A stretch of 21,180 nt of DNA from positions 1 through 21,180 of the forward strand of contig CAAGHT010000070.1 of the NCBI GenBank assembly GCA_900769775.1, given 5' to 3'. The notes beneath the pieces are model-generated. The model saw nothing but the letters and a program-made list of their open reading frames with translations. It searched no databases and was not told the origin of the DNA. Shown one piece after another: positions 6,849 through 12,692 of this stretch (its first letter is position 1; each line of letters opens with the position of its first letter). Both the position numbers and the translations under genes were made by a program. The DNA comes from Clostridia bacterium. GTDB taxonomy: Bacteria > Bacillota > Clostridia > Oscillospirales > Acutalibacteraceae.

Positions 6849-6929
6849 AATGCAGAATTACGATACGAAAATAATAAAATGTATTGTAGGGGACGATGCC
6901 CTCATCGTCCCGTTAGATATTCATTATAT
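6849..6929. repeat. Degenerate heptad arm plus 9-bp hairpin
   Basis: AATGCAG, AATTACG and two looser 7-bp units follow the T-run of the preceding terminator. Next comes a perfect 9-bp hairpin GGGACGATG-CCCT-CATCGTCCC (6890-6911) and an AT-rich tail up to the ZIP stop codon. The GTAGGGG hairpin type recalls dispersed intergenic repeats in Clostridia (memory only). No gene is seen here. Confidence 0.45.
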
Positions 6930-7682
6930 TTATCCAAGCAGCACGTCACTTACGAGCATTACACAGAAGCCGACAAGCAGAGCGTAGGTAGCTCCGCGCT
7001 CTCCTCCGTGTCCATGCGTTTCGGGTATCATCTCATCACTGACAACATAGAGCATTGTTCCTCCTGCGAATGCAAGCGCAAAAGGGAGAATAGCGGTCGA
7101 AACAGTCACCGCAAAATATCCGATAAGAGTTCCGATTACCTCGACAAGGCCTGTGATTAGCGCGGCGATAAGGGTTCTTTTCGGGGAAACTCCTGCCGCA
7201 AGCATAGGACCGATAATTACCATACCCTCAGGAATATTCTGGAGTGCAATACCGCCTGCTATCAGCAGAGCACCGCTTGTATCTCCCGAGCCGAAGCCGA
7301 CTCCTGCCGCAATACCTTCGGGTAGGTTGTGTATTGCGATAGCGGTTACAAAAAGAAGTACTTTTGAGAGACTTCCGTTTTTGTGGTCTTCAATATCAGT
7401 GCCTACAAGTCTATGAAGATGGGGAACAAGCTTGTCAATCAAATTCAGACAGAGCGCACCTGCAAAAATGCCTGTAACAGCATATAAAAGACCGAGTTTC
7501 CCGCCATATTCAACCGATGGGATTATCAGTCCGAGCACTGCCGCTGCGAGCATAACACCGGCAGCAAATGAGAGCACTATGTCGGAAAACTTATGTGATA
7601 TTTTTTTGAAAACAAACCCGAGCAGAGAGCCGAAAAGAGTAGCGCCGCCGACCCCTGCTGCTGTAAGTAATACAAGTTCCAT
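6930..7682 (-). CDS. ZIP family divalent metal transporter
   Basis: A 250-residue membrane protein with about eight hydrophobic segments. Two ZIP metal-site motifs are present: HNLPEG (118-123, TM4) and QNIPEG (148-153, TM5). In E. coli ZupT the second motif is HNIPEG, so its His is Gln here, which may alter metal preference. It imports Zn2+, Fe2+ or Mn2+ across the cytoplasmic membrane. A loop around 87-101 has several His and Asp. Start ATG at 7682; its ribosome site AAAGGAGATT overlaps the stop of the upstream radical SAM gene, 3 nt away, so the two are coupled. No U-tailed terminator follows, only the hairpin at 6890-6911. Confidence 0.93.
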   Translation of the reverse strand: MELVLLTAAGVGGATLFGSLLGFVFKKISHKFSDIVLSFAAGVMLAAAVLGLIIPSVEYGGKLGLLYAVTGIFAGALCLNLIDKLVPHLHRLVGTDIEDHKNGSLSKVLLFVTAIAIHNLPEGIAAGVGFGSGDTSGALLIAGGIALQNIPEGMVIIGPMLAAGVSPKRTLIAALITGLVEVIGTLIGYFAVTVSTAILPFALAFAGGTMLYVVSDEMIPETHGHGGERGATYALLVGFCVMLVSDVLLG

Positions 7683-7685
7683 TTT

Positions 7686-8597
7686 TTAATCTCCTTTATG
7701 TTCACTGCCTTGCACAAGACAGTCGTCTTCAAATCGTTTTTTTATATAATTTAAAACCTTTTTCTTATCTGCCGACCAAAGCGGCGCTATAAGGGTACGC
7801 TTTGCACCGTCACCCGTAAGCCTGTGGATAACCGTGCTTTCAGGCAACACTCTGATGCACTCCTCTAAGATATCGACATATTTTTCCATCGAGAGAGCTT
7901 CAAAAATGCCGCTATTATAGTCCTTTTCAAGGTCAGTGCCGCGAATTATATATAATAGGTGAAATTTAACGCCGTCTATACCGAGCTTTCCCACAAAAGC
8001 AGAAGAGGATACCATCATTTCTTCGGTTTCATAGGGCAGACCTAAAATCAGATGAGCTACCGTTTCAATACCGACCGCTTGGAGTCTTTTAACAGCATCC
8101 TCAAAAACCACGGTTTTATAGCCGCGGCGGATATATTCCGCCGTTTTTTCGTGAATTGTCTGAAGCCCGAGCTCAACGCTCACGGGCTTTATTTTATTTA
8201 TATCAGAAAGAAGAGTTATTACACTCTCCGAAAGACAATCGGGTCTTGTTGCAACCGATAGCCCGACTATATAATCGGGAGCTATTGCCTCATAATAAAT
8301 CTTTTTAAGGTAATCTATATCGCCGTAGGTGTTTGTATAAGACTGAAAATAGGCGATATATTTTCCACCCTTGTTTTTAGCTTCAACCCGTCTTTTTGCC
8401 CGCTCCAGCTGCTCGGCAACACAGCTGCACTGCCTTTCGGCAAATTCACCGCTGCCCCGATCACTGCAAAATATGCAGCCGCGTTTTCCGATACTGCCGT
8501 CTCGGTTAGGACAGGAGAGGCCGCCGTCGATAGAGAGCTTATAAACCTTACAGCCGTATTTTTCTTTCAGATAACTGTTTAAATCTCTGTAAGCCAT
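7686..8597 (-). CDS. Radical SAM protein, YhcC family
   Basis: A 303-residue cytoplasmic protein matching the YhcC (TIGR01212) radical SAM group. Cluster-type Cys are at 29, 41 and 44, inside CPNRDGSIGKRGCIFC. Further family blocks are YFQSYTNTYG, VGLSVATRPDC and VELGLQTIHEKT. The family is related to the Elp3-like radical SAM enzymes; its reaction is unknown to me. Start ATG at 8597 with GGAGG upstream. It has a strong promoter at 8623-8651, back to back with the rpmH promoter, and is followed by the coupled ZIP gene, perhaps reflecting Fe demand. Confidence 0.9.
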   Translation of the reverse strand: MAYRDLNSYLKEKYGCKVYKLSIDGGLSCPNRDGSIGKRGCIFCSDRGSGEFAERQCSCVAEQLERAKRRVEAKNKGGKYIAYFQSYTNTYGDIDYLKKIYYEAIAPDYIVGLSVATRPDCLSESVITLLSDINKIKPVSVELGLQTIHEKTAEYIRRGYKTVVFEDAVKRLQAVGIETVAHLILGLPYETEEMMVSSSAFVGKLGIDGVKFHLLYIIRGTDLEKDYNSGIFEALSMEKYVDILEECIRVLPESTVIHRLTGDGAKRTLIAPLWSADKKKVLNYIKKRFEDDCLVQGSEHKGD

Positions 8598-8622
8598 GGC
8601 CGCCCTCCTTTAATTTGTAAAC

Positions 8623-8651
8623 ATTTTACCACTAAACCTCTTAACAGTCAA
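8623..8651 (-). promoter_or_regulatory. Sigma-A promoter for the radical SAM-ZIP operon
   Basis: Minus strand: TTGACT (8651-8646), 17-bp spacer, TAAAAT (8628-8623). Only 7 bp separate its -35 box from that of the rpmH promoter. Confidence 0.8.
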
Positions 8652-8658
8652 ATTTTTA

Positions 8659-8687
8659 TTGACTTTTCGGGGCGTTTTCTGTATAAT
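8659..8687 (+). promoter_or_regulatory. Sigma-A promoter for rpmH operon
   Basis: TTGACT (8659-8664), 17-bp spacer, consensus TATAAT (8682-8687). Strong, as expected for a ribosomal protein gene. The 5' leader is about 70 nt. Confidence 0.88.
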
Positions 8688-8707
8688 GCTATATTGATAG
8701 GCTATGT

Positions 8708-8729
8708 AAAAGGAGATTTATCCCCTTTT
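8708..8729 (+). other. Small hairpin in the rpmH leader
   Basis: Eight base pairs with one A-C mismatch (8708-8716 with 8721-8729), loop TTTA. It is not followed by a U-run, so it is not a terminator. A role in rpmH expression is possible but unsupported. Confidence 0.3.
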
Positions 8730-8763
8730 GCAAGCGAATAGACAAAATAAGGAGGGTTCCAAA

Positions 8764-8898
8764 GTGAAAAGAACTTATCAGCCTAAGAAGCTTCATCGTA
8801 AGAAGGAACACGGTTTCCTCAAGAGAATGGCTACCGCTAACGGTCGCAAGGTACTTGCCCGCCGCAGAGCAAAGGGCAGAAAGCAGCTCACATACTAA
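8764..8898 (+). CDS. rpmH: 50S ribosomal protein L34
   Basis: A 44-residue ORF, start GTG at 8764 with AAGGAGGG at 8749-8756. The sequence begins MKRTYQPKKLHRKKEHGF and ends GRKQLTY, full length for L34 of the large ribosomal subunit. It is basic throughout, as the family is. First gene of the conserved rpmH-rnpA-yidD-yidC-jag operon, 3 nt before rnpA. dnaA, which often lies next to rpmH, is not in this window. Confidence 0.98.
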   Translation: MKRTYQPKKLHRKKEHGFLKRMATANGRKVLARRRAKGRKQLTY

Positions 8899-8901
8899 TT
8901 T

Positions 8902-9240
8902 ATGTACTGTTTTAAAAAACTGAAGCTAAACAGTGACTTCAGAAGGATATACGGACGCGGAACAAACCATGTTGATTCTGCGTTCGTAGTTTATGCCTTA
9001 AAAAACCGCTCGGGAGATATCCGTCTCGGGCTCTCAGTAGGGAAAAAGTTAGGCGGTGCGGTTATGAGAAACCGCGCAAAGAGAATTCTTACCGCCGCTT
9101 TTTATGAGTGTGCTCCGCATATTCGGCCGGGGTACGATTTTGTTTTAGCCGCCAGAACGAGAATTTTCTCGGTTAAGAGCACCGAGGTGGCTGAAAGGCT
9201 TATGAAGTATCTGCAATCTGCAGGTCTCACAAAAGAATAA
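8902..9240 (+). CDS. rnpA: Ribonuclease P protein component
   Basis: A 112-residue basic protein that partners the RNase P RNA in 5' tRNA maturation. The signature RNRAKR is at residues 56-61, in the RNR helix, and FKKLKLNSDFRRIYGRG forms the N-terminal block. Start ATG at 8902, 3 nt after the rpmH stop; no good ribosome site is seen, so translation is probably coupled to rpmH. The last base of the stop is the first base of the yidD start (TAATG). Confidence 0.96.
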   Translation: MYCFKKLKLNSDFRRIYGRGTNHVDSAFVVYALKNRSGDIRLGLSVGKKLGGAVMRNRAKRILTAAFYECAPHIRPGYDFVLAARTRIFSVKSTEVAERLMKYLQSAGLTKE

Positions 9241-9467
9241 TGAAGAAGATACTGATCGGATTTATAAAATTCTACCAAAAAAGTATATCTCCGCTGAAAA
9301 TTCCCTGTTGTCGCTTTACGCCGACCTGCTCGGTATATGCTATTGAGGCAATAGAGACTCACGGCGCATTTAAGGGCTTTTTTATGGCGGTTTGGAGAAT
9401 TTTACGGTGCCATCCTTTATGTAAGGGCGGGTATGACCCCGTTCCTCCCAAGAAAGAAAAAAACTAA
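9240..9467 (+). CDS. yidD: Membrane protein insertion efficiency factor YidD
   Basis: A 75-residue protein of the YidD family, which helps YidC-dependent insertion of membrane proteins. Conserved CRFTPTCS (24-31), YAIEAI, and RCHPLCKGGYDPVP (56-69). An amphipathic N-terminal helix likely attaches it to the membrane inner face. Start overlaps the rnpA stop by one base. The gap to yidC is 32 bp. Confidence 0.96.
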   Translation: MKKILIGFIKFYQKSISPLKIPCCRFTPTCSVYAIEAIETHGAFKGFFMAVWRILRCHPLCKGGYDPVPPKKEKN

Positions 9468-9499
9468 GGCAGGCAAAACTGCCGGTAAGGTGAATAGAT

Positions 9500-10282
9500 T
9501 TGAATTTTATATTTGATATTATCAATGTTCCGCTCAGCTGGGTGCTTAATTTTATTGCAACTCTTTTCGGCGGAAATTTTGCAAGTGCTATTGCTGTCTT
9601 CACCCTTTTAATAAACCTTTGTATGGTTCCCCTCAGCATCAAGAGCCAGAAGTCCTCTGTCGGACAGATGAGAATCAAACCCAAGCTTGATGAGCTGAAG
9701 AGAAAATACGGCGATGATAAGCAGAAGTATTCTGAAGAAATGCAGAAGCTCTATCAGGAGGAGAATATCTCCATGGGTGGTGGCTGTCTGCCTATGATTA
9801 TCCGAATGGTATTTATGCTTTCGGTTTATCAGCTCGTTACCAATCCTCAGAACTATAAGTATATCAATGCCGATGTAATTAAGTATAACCTTTTTACGCT
9901 CGACCTTACCGAAACACCTGAGTTCGGTTGGAATGTTGTAGAGGCTTGGCAGGATATCTGGCTTATCCCCATTCTTGCATTTGCAGCACAGATGCTTACA
10001 TCTGTCATCTCTATGGCAATGCAGAAAAAGCTCAACCCCGATGCTCCCTCGATGGCAGGAATGATGCTCGCAATGCCTCTCGTTACGCTGTTCATCGGCT
10101 TCTCGGTGCCCGGTGCAGTTGGCTTTTACTGGATTTGCTCAACTATTATCGGCTCGGGCATTCAGTTTGCAGTACAGGCCTTATATGGTCCTCAGAAGAT
10201 GTTGGCAAGAGAGCGCGCTAAAGACATAATTAAGGTTTATAACGAAGAGAAGAAGTATATTGATAAGCGTGTAGAGGACTAA
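9500..10282 (+). CDS. yidC: Membrane protein insertase YidC (Oxa1 family)
   Basis: A 260-residue insertase without the large periplasmic domain, as in Gram-positives. Hydrophobic segments lie near residues 10-45, 95-115, 150-170 and 180-225; a basic cytoplasmic hairpin is at 48-92. The CLPMIIRM (96-103) and VPGAVGFYWICST blocks fit the family. Start TTG at 9500 with AAGGTG 8 nt upstream. Oddity: where E. coli has TFIVRGIMYPL and B. subtilis SpoIIIJ has a matching Arg, this protein reads TLLINLCMVPL. The groove Arg is thus Asn39. An Arg appears at residue 102, where the family usually has Gln in CLPLLIQM. No membrane lipobox Cys is evident at the N-terminus. Confidence 0.95.
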   Translation: MNFIFDIINVPLSWVLNFIATLFGGNFASAIAVFTLLINLCMVPLSIKSQKSSVGQMRIKPKLDELKRKYGDDKQKYSEEMQKLYQEENISMGGGCLPMIIRMVFMLSVYQLVTNPQNYKYINADVIKYNLFTLDLTETPEFGWNVVEAWQDIWLIPILAFAAQMLTSVISMAMQKKLNPDAPSMAGMMLAMPLVTLFIGFSVPGAVGFYWICSTIIGSGIQFAVQALYGPQKMLARERAKDIIKVYNEEKKYIDKRVED

Positions 10283-10324
10283 TTTATCTACCTATCCTCC
10301 GTTTAAGAAAGAAGGCAATCAGAA

Positions 10325-11266
10325 ATGATTAAAGAATATATCGGTCAGGGTGAAAGCCTTGAAGAAGCAACCGCTGCGGCTATAGAGGGCCTCGGCGCAG
10401 ATGTAGAAGCAGATGTACAGATAGAAGTACTGTCTGAATTCAAGAAAAAGACCCTCGGTCTTTTTGGCGGAAGCCTTGCTAAGGTCAGAGCTTATGTTGA
10501 GCTTCCTGACCCCAAGCCCGCAAAGAAGAGCGGCAAGAAGAATAATGCACCTAAAAATGATAAGAAGCCTGAGAAGAAGGCTGAAAAAGCTCCCGTAAAG
10601 GAAGAAATGGGGCCCGAAATCGAGCTCGATTTAGTTGATTCCGAGAAGCTCGACCCTGCTACTCCCGCAGCCAGAGCTGCCGCTTATATCAAGACCGTGC
10701 TTTTAGGCCTCGGTTGCGAAAATGTTACTGTAAAGGCTGCTGAGATTGACGGTGGAACCTATCTTCAGCTCGACGGAGATAAGCTCGGCGTTGTTATTGG
10801 CAGAAGAGGCGAGACCCTCGATGCGCTTCAGTATTTAACCAGCCTTGCTGCAAATACAGCAGGCGGCTACTATAAGGTTACCCTCAATATCGGTAACTAC
10901 CGTGAAAAGAGAGAAAATACCCTTCGTGAGCTTGCAAAGAAGGTATCCGCTCAGGTTATCTCTTCGGGAAGAAGCAGAACCCTCGAGCCGATGAACCCCT
11001 ATGAGCGCCGTATCATCCACACCGTTATTCAGGATATTGAGGGAGTTACCTCAAACTCTGTTGGTGAAGGAAGCGGCAGACGCGTTGTTGTCAGCCCCGA
11101 GGGCGGCGAGCGCGGAGGCAGAGGCGGTGACAGACGCCACGGTGGAAGAAACGGTCGCGGCAGAGGCGACAGAAAGCCCAGCCAGACCGTAACAGTTGCC
11201 CCCGATGCAAACAGAGAGCCCAAGAAGGACTCTCCCGATGTACCCCTCTACGGAAGACTGAACTAA
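10325..11266 (+). CDS. jag: Jag/KhpB RNA-binding protein (Jag_N, KH, R3H)
   Basis: A 313-residue cytoplasmic RNA-binding protein, normally encoded after yidC and in other Gram-positives linked to cell-elongation control. Jag_N domain at 1-60, with KKTLGLFGG at 41-49. A Lys-rich linker spans about 63-92. The KH domain has GRRG at 159-162. The R3H domain has Arg228-xxx-His232 in NPYERRIIH. A Gly/Arg-rich tail follows at 259-285 (GGERGGRGGDRRHGGRNGRG), ending at DVPLYGRLN. The tail is longer than I expect for Jag and may add RNA binding. Start ATG at 10325 with a weak AAGAAGG site. A strong terminator follows. Confidence 0.95.
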   Translation: MIKEYIGQGESLEEATAAAIEGLGADVEADVQIEVLSEFKKKTLGLFGGSLAKVRAYVELPDPKPAKKSGKKNNAPKNDKKPEKKAEKAPVKEEMGPEIELDLVDSEKLDPATPAARAAAYIKTVLLGLGCENVTVKAAEIDGGTYLQLDGDKLGVVIGRRGETLDALQYLTSLAANTAGGYYKVTLNIGNYREKRENTLRELAKKVSAQVISSGRSRTLEPMNPYERRIIHTVIQDIEGVTSNSVGEGSGRRVVVSPEGGERGGRGGDRRHGGRNGRGRGDRKPSQTVTVAPDANREPKKDSPDVPLYGRLN

Positions 11267-11268
11267 TC

Positions 11269-11301
11269 AAAAAGGAACGACCTCAGTCGTTCCTTTTTTT
11301 T
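11269..11301 (+). terminator. Terminator of the rpmH-jag operon
   Basis: A 13-bp stem (11269-11281 with 11286-11298, A/T outer pairs), 4-nt loop CTCA, then a T-run to 11301. Confidence 0.93.
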
Positions 11302-11414
11302 AATGCAAAACGCAAAGTGCAAAATGCAAAATTAAGGTGTCGGCAAAGCCGACTTATATATAATGCGTCGCAGACTCCGCTGCTCCTTTCCCTTTTTCCT
11401 AATCCCCTTTCCCT
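11302..11414. repeat. Complete heptad-arm / hairpin-core element with two different arms
   Basis: Left arm: ATGCAAA, ACGCAAA, GTGCAAA, ATGCAAA and ATT (11303-11333), beginning at the jag terminator T-run. Core: 6-bp hairpin GTCGGC-AAA-GCCGAC (11339-11353), ATATATA and a CGCAG segment. Right arm (minus reading): AGGGAAA, GGGGATT, AGGAAAA, AGGGAAA (11414-11387), beginning at the cyclophilin terminator. The arms are of two sequence types and do not pair well. Confidence 0.75.
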
Positions 11415-11446
11415 AAACAAAAAGACCCTGTCGGGTCTTTTTGTTT
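11415..11446 (-). terminator. Terminator of the cyclophilin gene
   Basis: A 14-bp stem (11433-11446 with 11415-11428), 4-nt loop, U-rich 3' side. The stop codon of the gene overlaps the stem. Confidence 0.9.
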
Positions 11447-12053
11447 ACATATCTTCAAGAACTAAGATATCAATATCCTCAATTACAACATCTTCAACAG
11501 GCTTGTCGCCCCAGCCGGTTTTAACGTTTGCAATGGCATCTACAACATCCATTCCCTCATAAACCTGACCGAAAACAGAATGCTTAAAGTCGAGCCAGGG
11601 TGTGCCGCCAAGTGCCTTATAGTCCTCAATTGTGTCCTCGGGGAAGCCGCGGTCCTTGAGCTGCTCCATTTGACCTAGAAGACTTTCGGGAATTTCGCCT
11701 GACGACTGAACTATGAAAAACTGACTGCCGTTTGTGTTGGGGCCGGCATTTGCCATTGAAAGCGCGCCGCGGATGTTGTGAAGTCTGGGGTCGAATTCAT
11801 CCTGGAATTTTGAGCCGTAAATTGACTCGCCGCCCATACCTGTTCCTGTCGGGTCTCCGCCCTGAATCATAAAGTCCTTAATTACTCTGTGGAAAATAAT
11901 TCCGTTGTAGTAATCCTTCTTTGCAAGCTCGATAAAATTCTTTGTAGTAACGGGAACCTCGTCTACAAAAAGCTTGATTTTAATAACACCCATATTGGTG
12001 TGCATCACGGCAACGGTGTCGCCGAGAGCGGGTGTTTTGGTCTGAAAAGTCAT
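11445..12053 (-). CDS. Cyclophilin-type peptidyl-prolyl cis-trans isomerase
   Basis: A 202-residue cyclophilin that speeds Xaa-Pro isomerisation in protein folding. Family blocks: FHRVIKDFMIQGGDPTGTGMGG near residue 56, with the catalytic-type Arg in HRV, then SMANAGPNTNGSQFFI and the C-terminal HSVFGQV. An insert around ESLLGQMEQLKDRGFPEDTIEDYKALGG lengthens it compared with the shortest bacterial forms. No signal peptide is seen, so it is cytoplasmic. I choose ATG 12053; the in-frame GTG at 12062 is part of its GAGGTG ribosome site. Own promoter and terminator: monocistronic. Confidence 0.95.
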   Translation of the reverse strand: MTFQTKTPALGDTVAVMHTNMGVIKIKLFVDEVPVTTKNFIELAKKDYYNGIIFHRVIKDFMIQGGDPTGTGMGGESIYGSKFQDEFDPRLHNIRGALSMANAGPNTNGSQFFIVQSSGEIPESLLGQMEQLKDRGFPEDTIEDYKALGGTPWLDFKHSVFGQVYEGMDVVDAIANVKTGWGDKPVEDVVIEDIDILVLEDM

Positions 12054-12084
12054 AATATTCACCTCAAAGTAGATTTATAAGCCT

Positions 12085-12113
12085 ATTTTAACAGTTTTTG
12101 CCTGTTTTATCAA
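12085..12113 (-). promoter_or_regulatory. Promoter for the cyclophilin gene
   Basis: Minus strand: TTGATA (12113-12108), 17-bp spacer, TAAAAT (12090-12085). Confidence 0.75.
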
Positions 12114-12123
12114 TATAAAATTC

Positions 12124-12152
12124 TTGTTTTTGGAAGAAATATATGCTATTAT
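12124..12152 (+). promoter_or_regulatory. Promoter for nrdR
   Basis: TTGTTT (12124-12129), 17-bp spacer, TATTAT (12147-12152), about 40 bp before the start. Divergent from the cyclophilin promoter. Confidence 0.6.
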
Positions 12153-12191
12153 AACTATATATAATTATTTTTAAAAAGGGTGGCCGTGTTT

Positions 12192-12644
12192 ATGAAATGT
12201 CCGTTTTGCGCATTCCTCGAAAGCAAGGTTATAGATTCCCGTCCTACCGATGAGGGCGAGCGTATCCGCAGAAGAAGAGAGTGTCTCTCCTGCCAACGCC
12301 GTTTTACAACCTATGAAATAGTTGAAAGTCTGCCCATTATCGTAATTAAAAAGGACAAGACCCGTCAGGCCTTCTCCCGAGAGAAGATACTTAATGGTAT
12401 GGTCAGAGCTTGCGAGAAGCGCCCTGTATCACTTGATACACTTGAGCGTGCTATCGACGATATCGAAATCGAAATTCAGAACTCTCTCGACCGCGAGGTT
12501 TCGAGTGAGAAGATAGGCGAGCTTGTTATGAAGAAGCTTTCTGAAATCGATGAGGTTGCATATGTCCGCTTCGCTTCTGTTTACAGACAATTCAGAGACA
12601 TAAATACCTTTATGGCTGAGCTTAATAAATTATTGCAGAAATAA
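12192..12644 (+). CDS. nrdR: Transcriptional repressor NrdR
   Basis: A 150-residue repressor of ribonucleotide reductase genes that senses ATP/dATP. Zinc ribbon Cys at 3, 6, 31 and 34 (CPFC and CLSC), then RRFTTYEIVE, then an ATP-cone domain from about residue 46. I choose ATG 12192, since NrdR starts MKCPFC and AAAAGGGTGG lies 8 nt upstream; the in-frame GTG at 12180 is inside that site. No nrd genes are in the window, so it acts in trans. A hairpin separates it from gltX. Confidence 0.96.
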   Translation: MKCPFCAFLESKVIDSRPTDEGERIRRRRECLSCQRRFTTYEIVESLPIIVIKKDKTRQAFSREKILNGMVRACEKRPVSLDTLERAIDDIEIEIQNSLDREVSSEKIGELVMKKLSEIDEVAYVRFASVYRQFRDINTFMAELNKLLQK

Positions 12645-12652
12645 TTACCCGC

Positions 12653-12680
12653 GGCTGTCTCAACCGAGGCAGCCCTTTTT
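12653..12680 (+). terminator. Terminator between nrdR and gltX
   Basis: A 9-bp stem with one G-U pair (12653-12661 with 12666-12674), loop AACC, then C and five T. It ends next to the gltX ribosome site (GAGGAG 12681-12686), so it could end nrdR or attenuate gltX. Confidence 0.75.
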
Positions 12681-12692
12681 GAGGAGTTAAAC

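Noticed and set aside
6804..7160. A 118-codon plus-strand ORF following the HTH gene
   Set aside because: It crosses a strong terminator, the repeat at 6849-6929 and the end of the ZIP gene, and its translation has no domain-like pattern.
8598..8763. Possible origin of replication next to rpmH
   Set aside because: Only one weak DnaA-box-like sequence (TTATCCCCT) and no dnaA; the gap is explained by two promoters and a short leader.
12645..12692. T-box leader before gltX
   Set aside because: The gap is 48 bp and holds only a simple terminator hairpin; no T-box sequence is visible.
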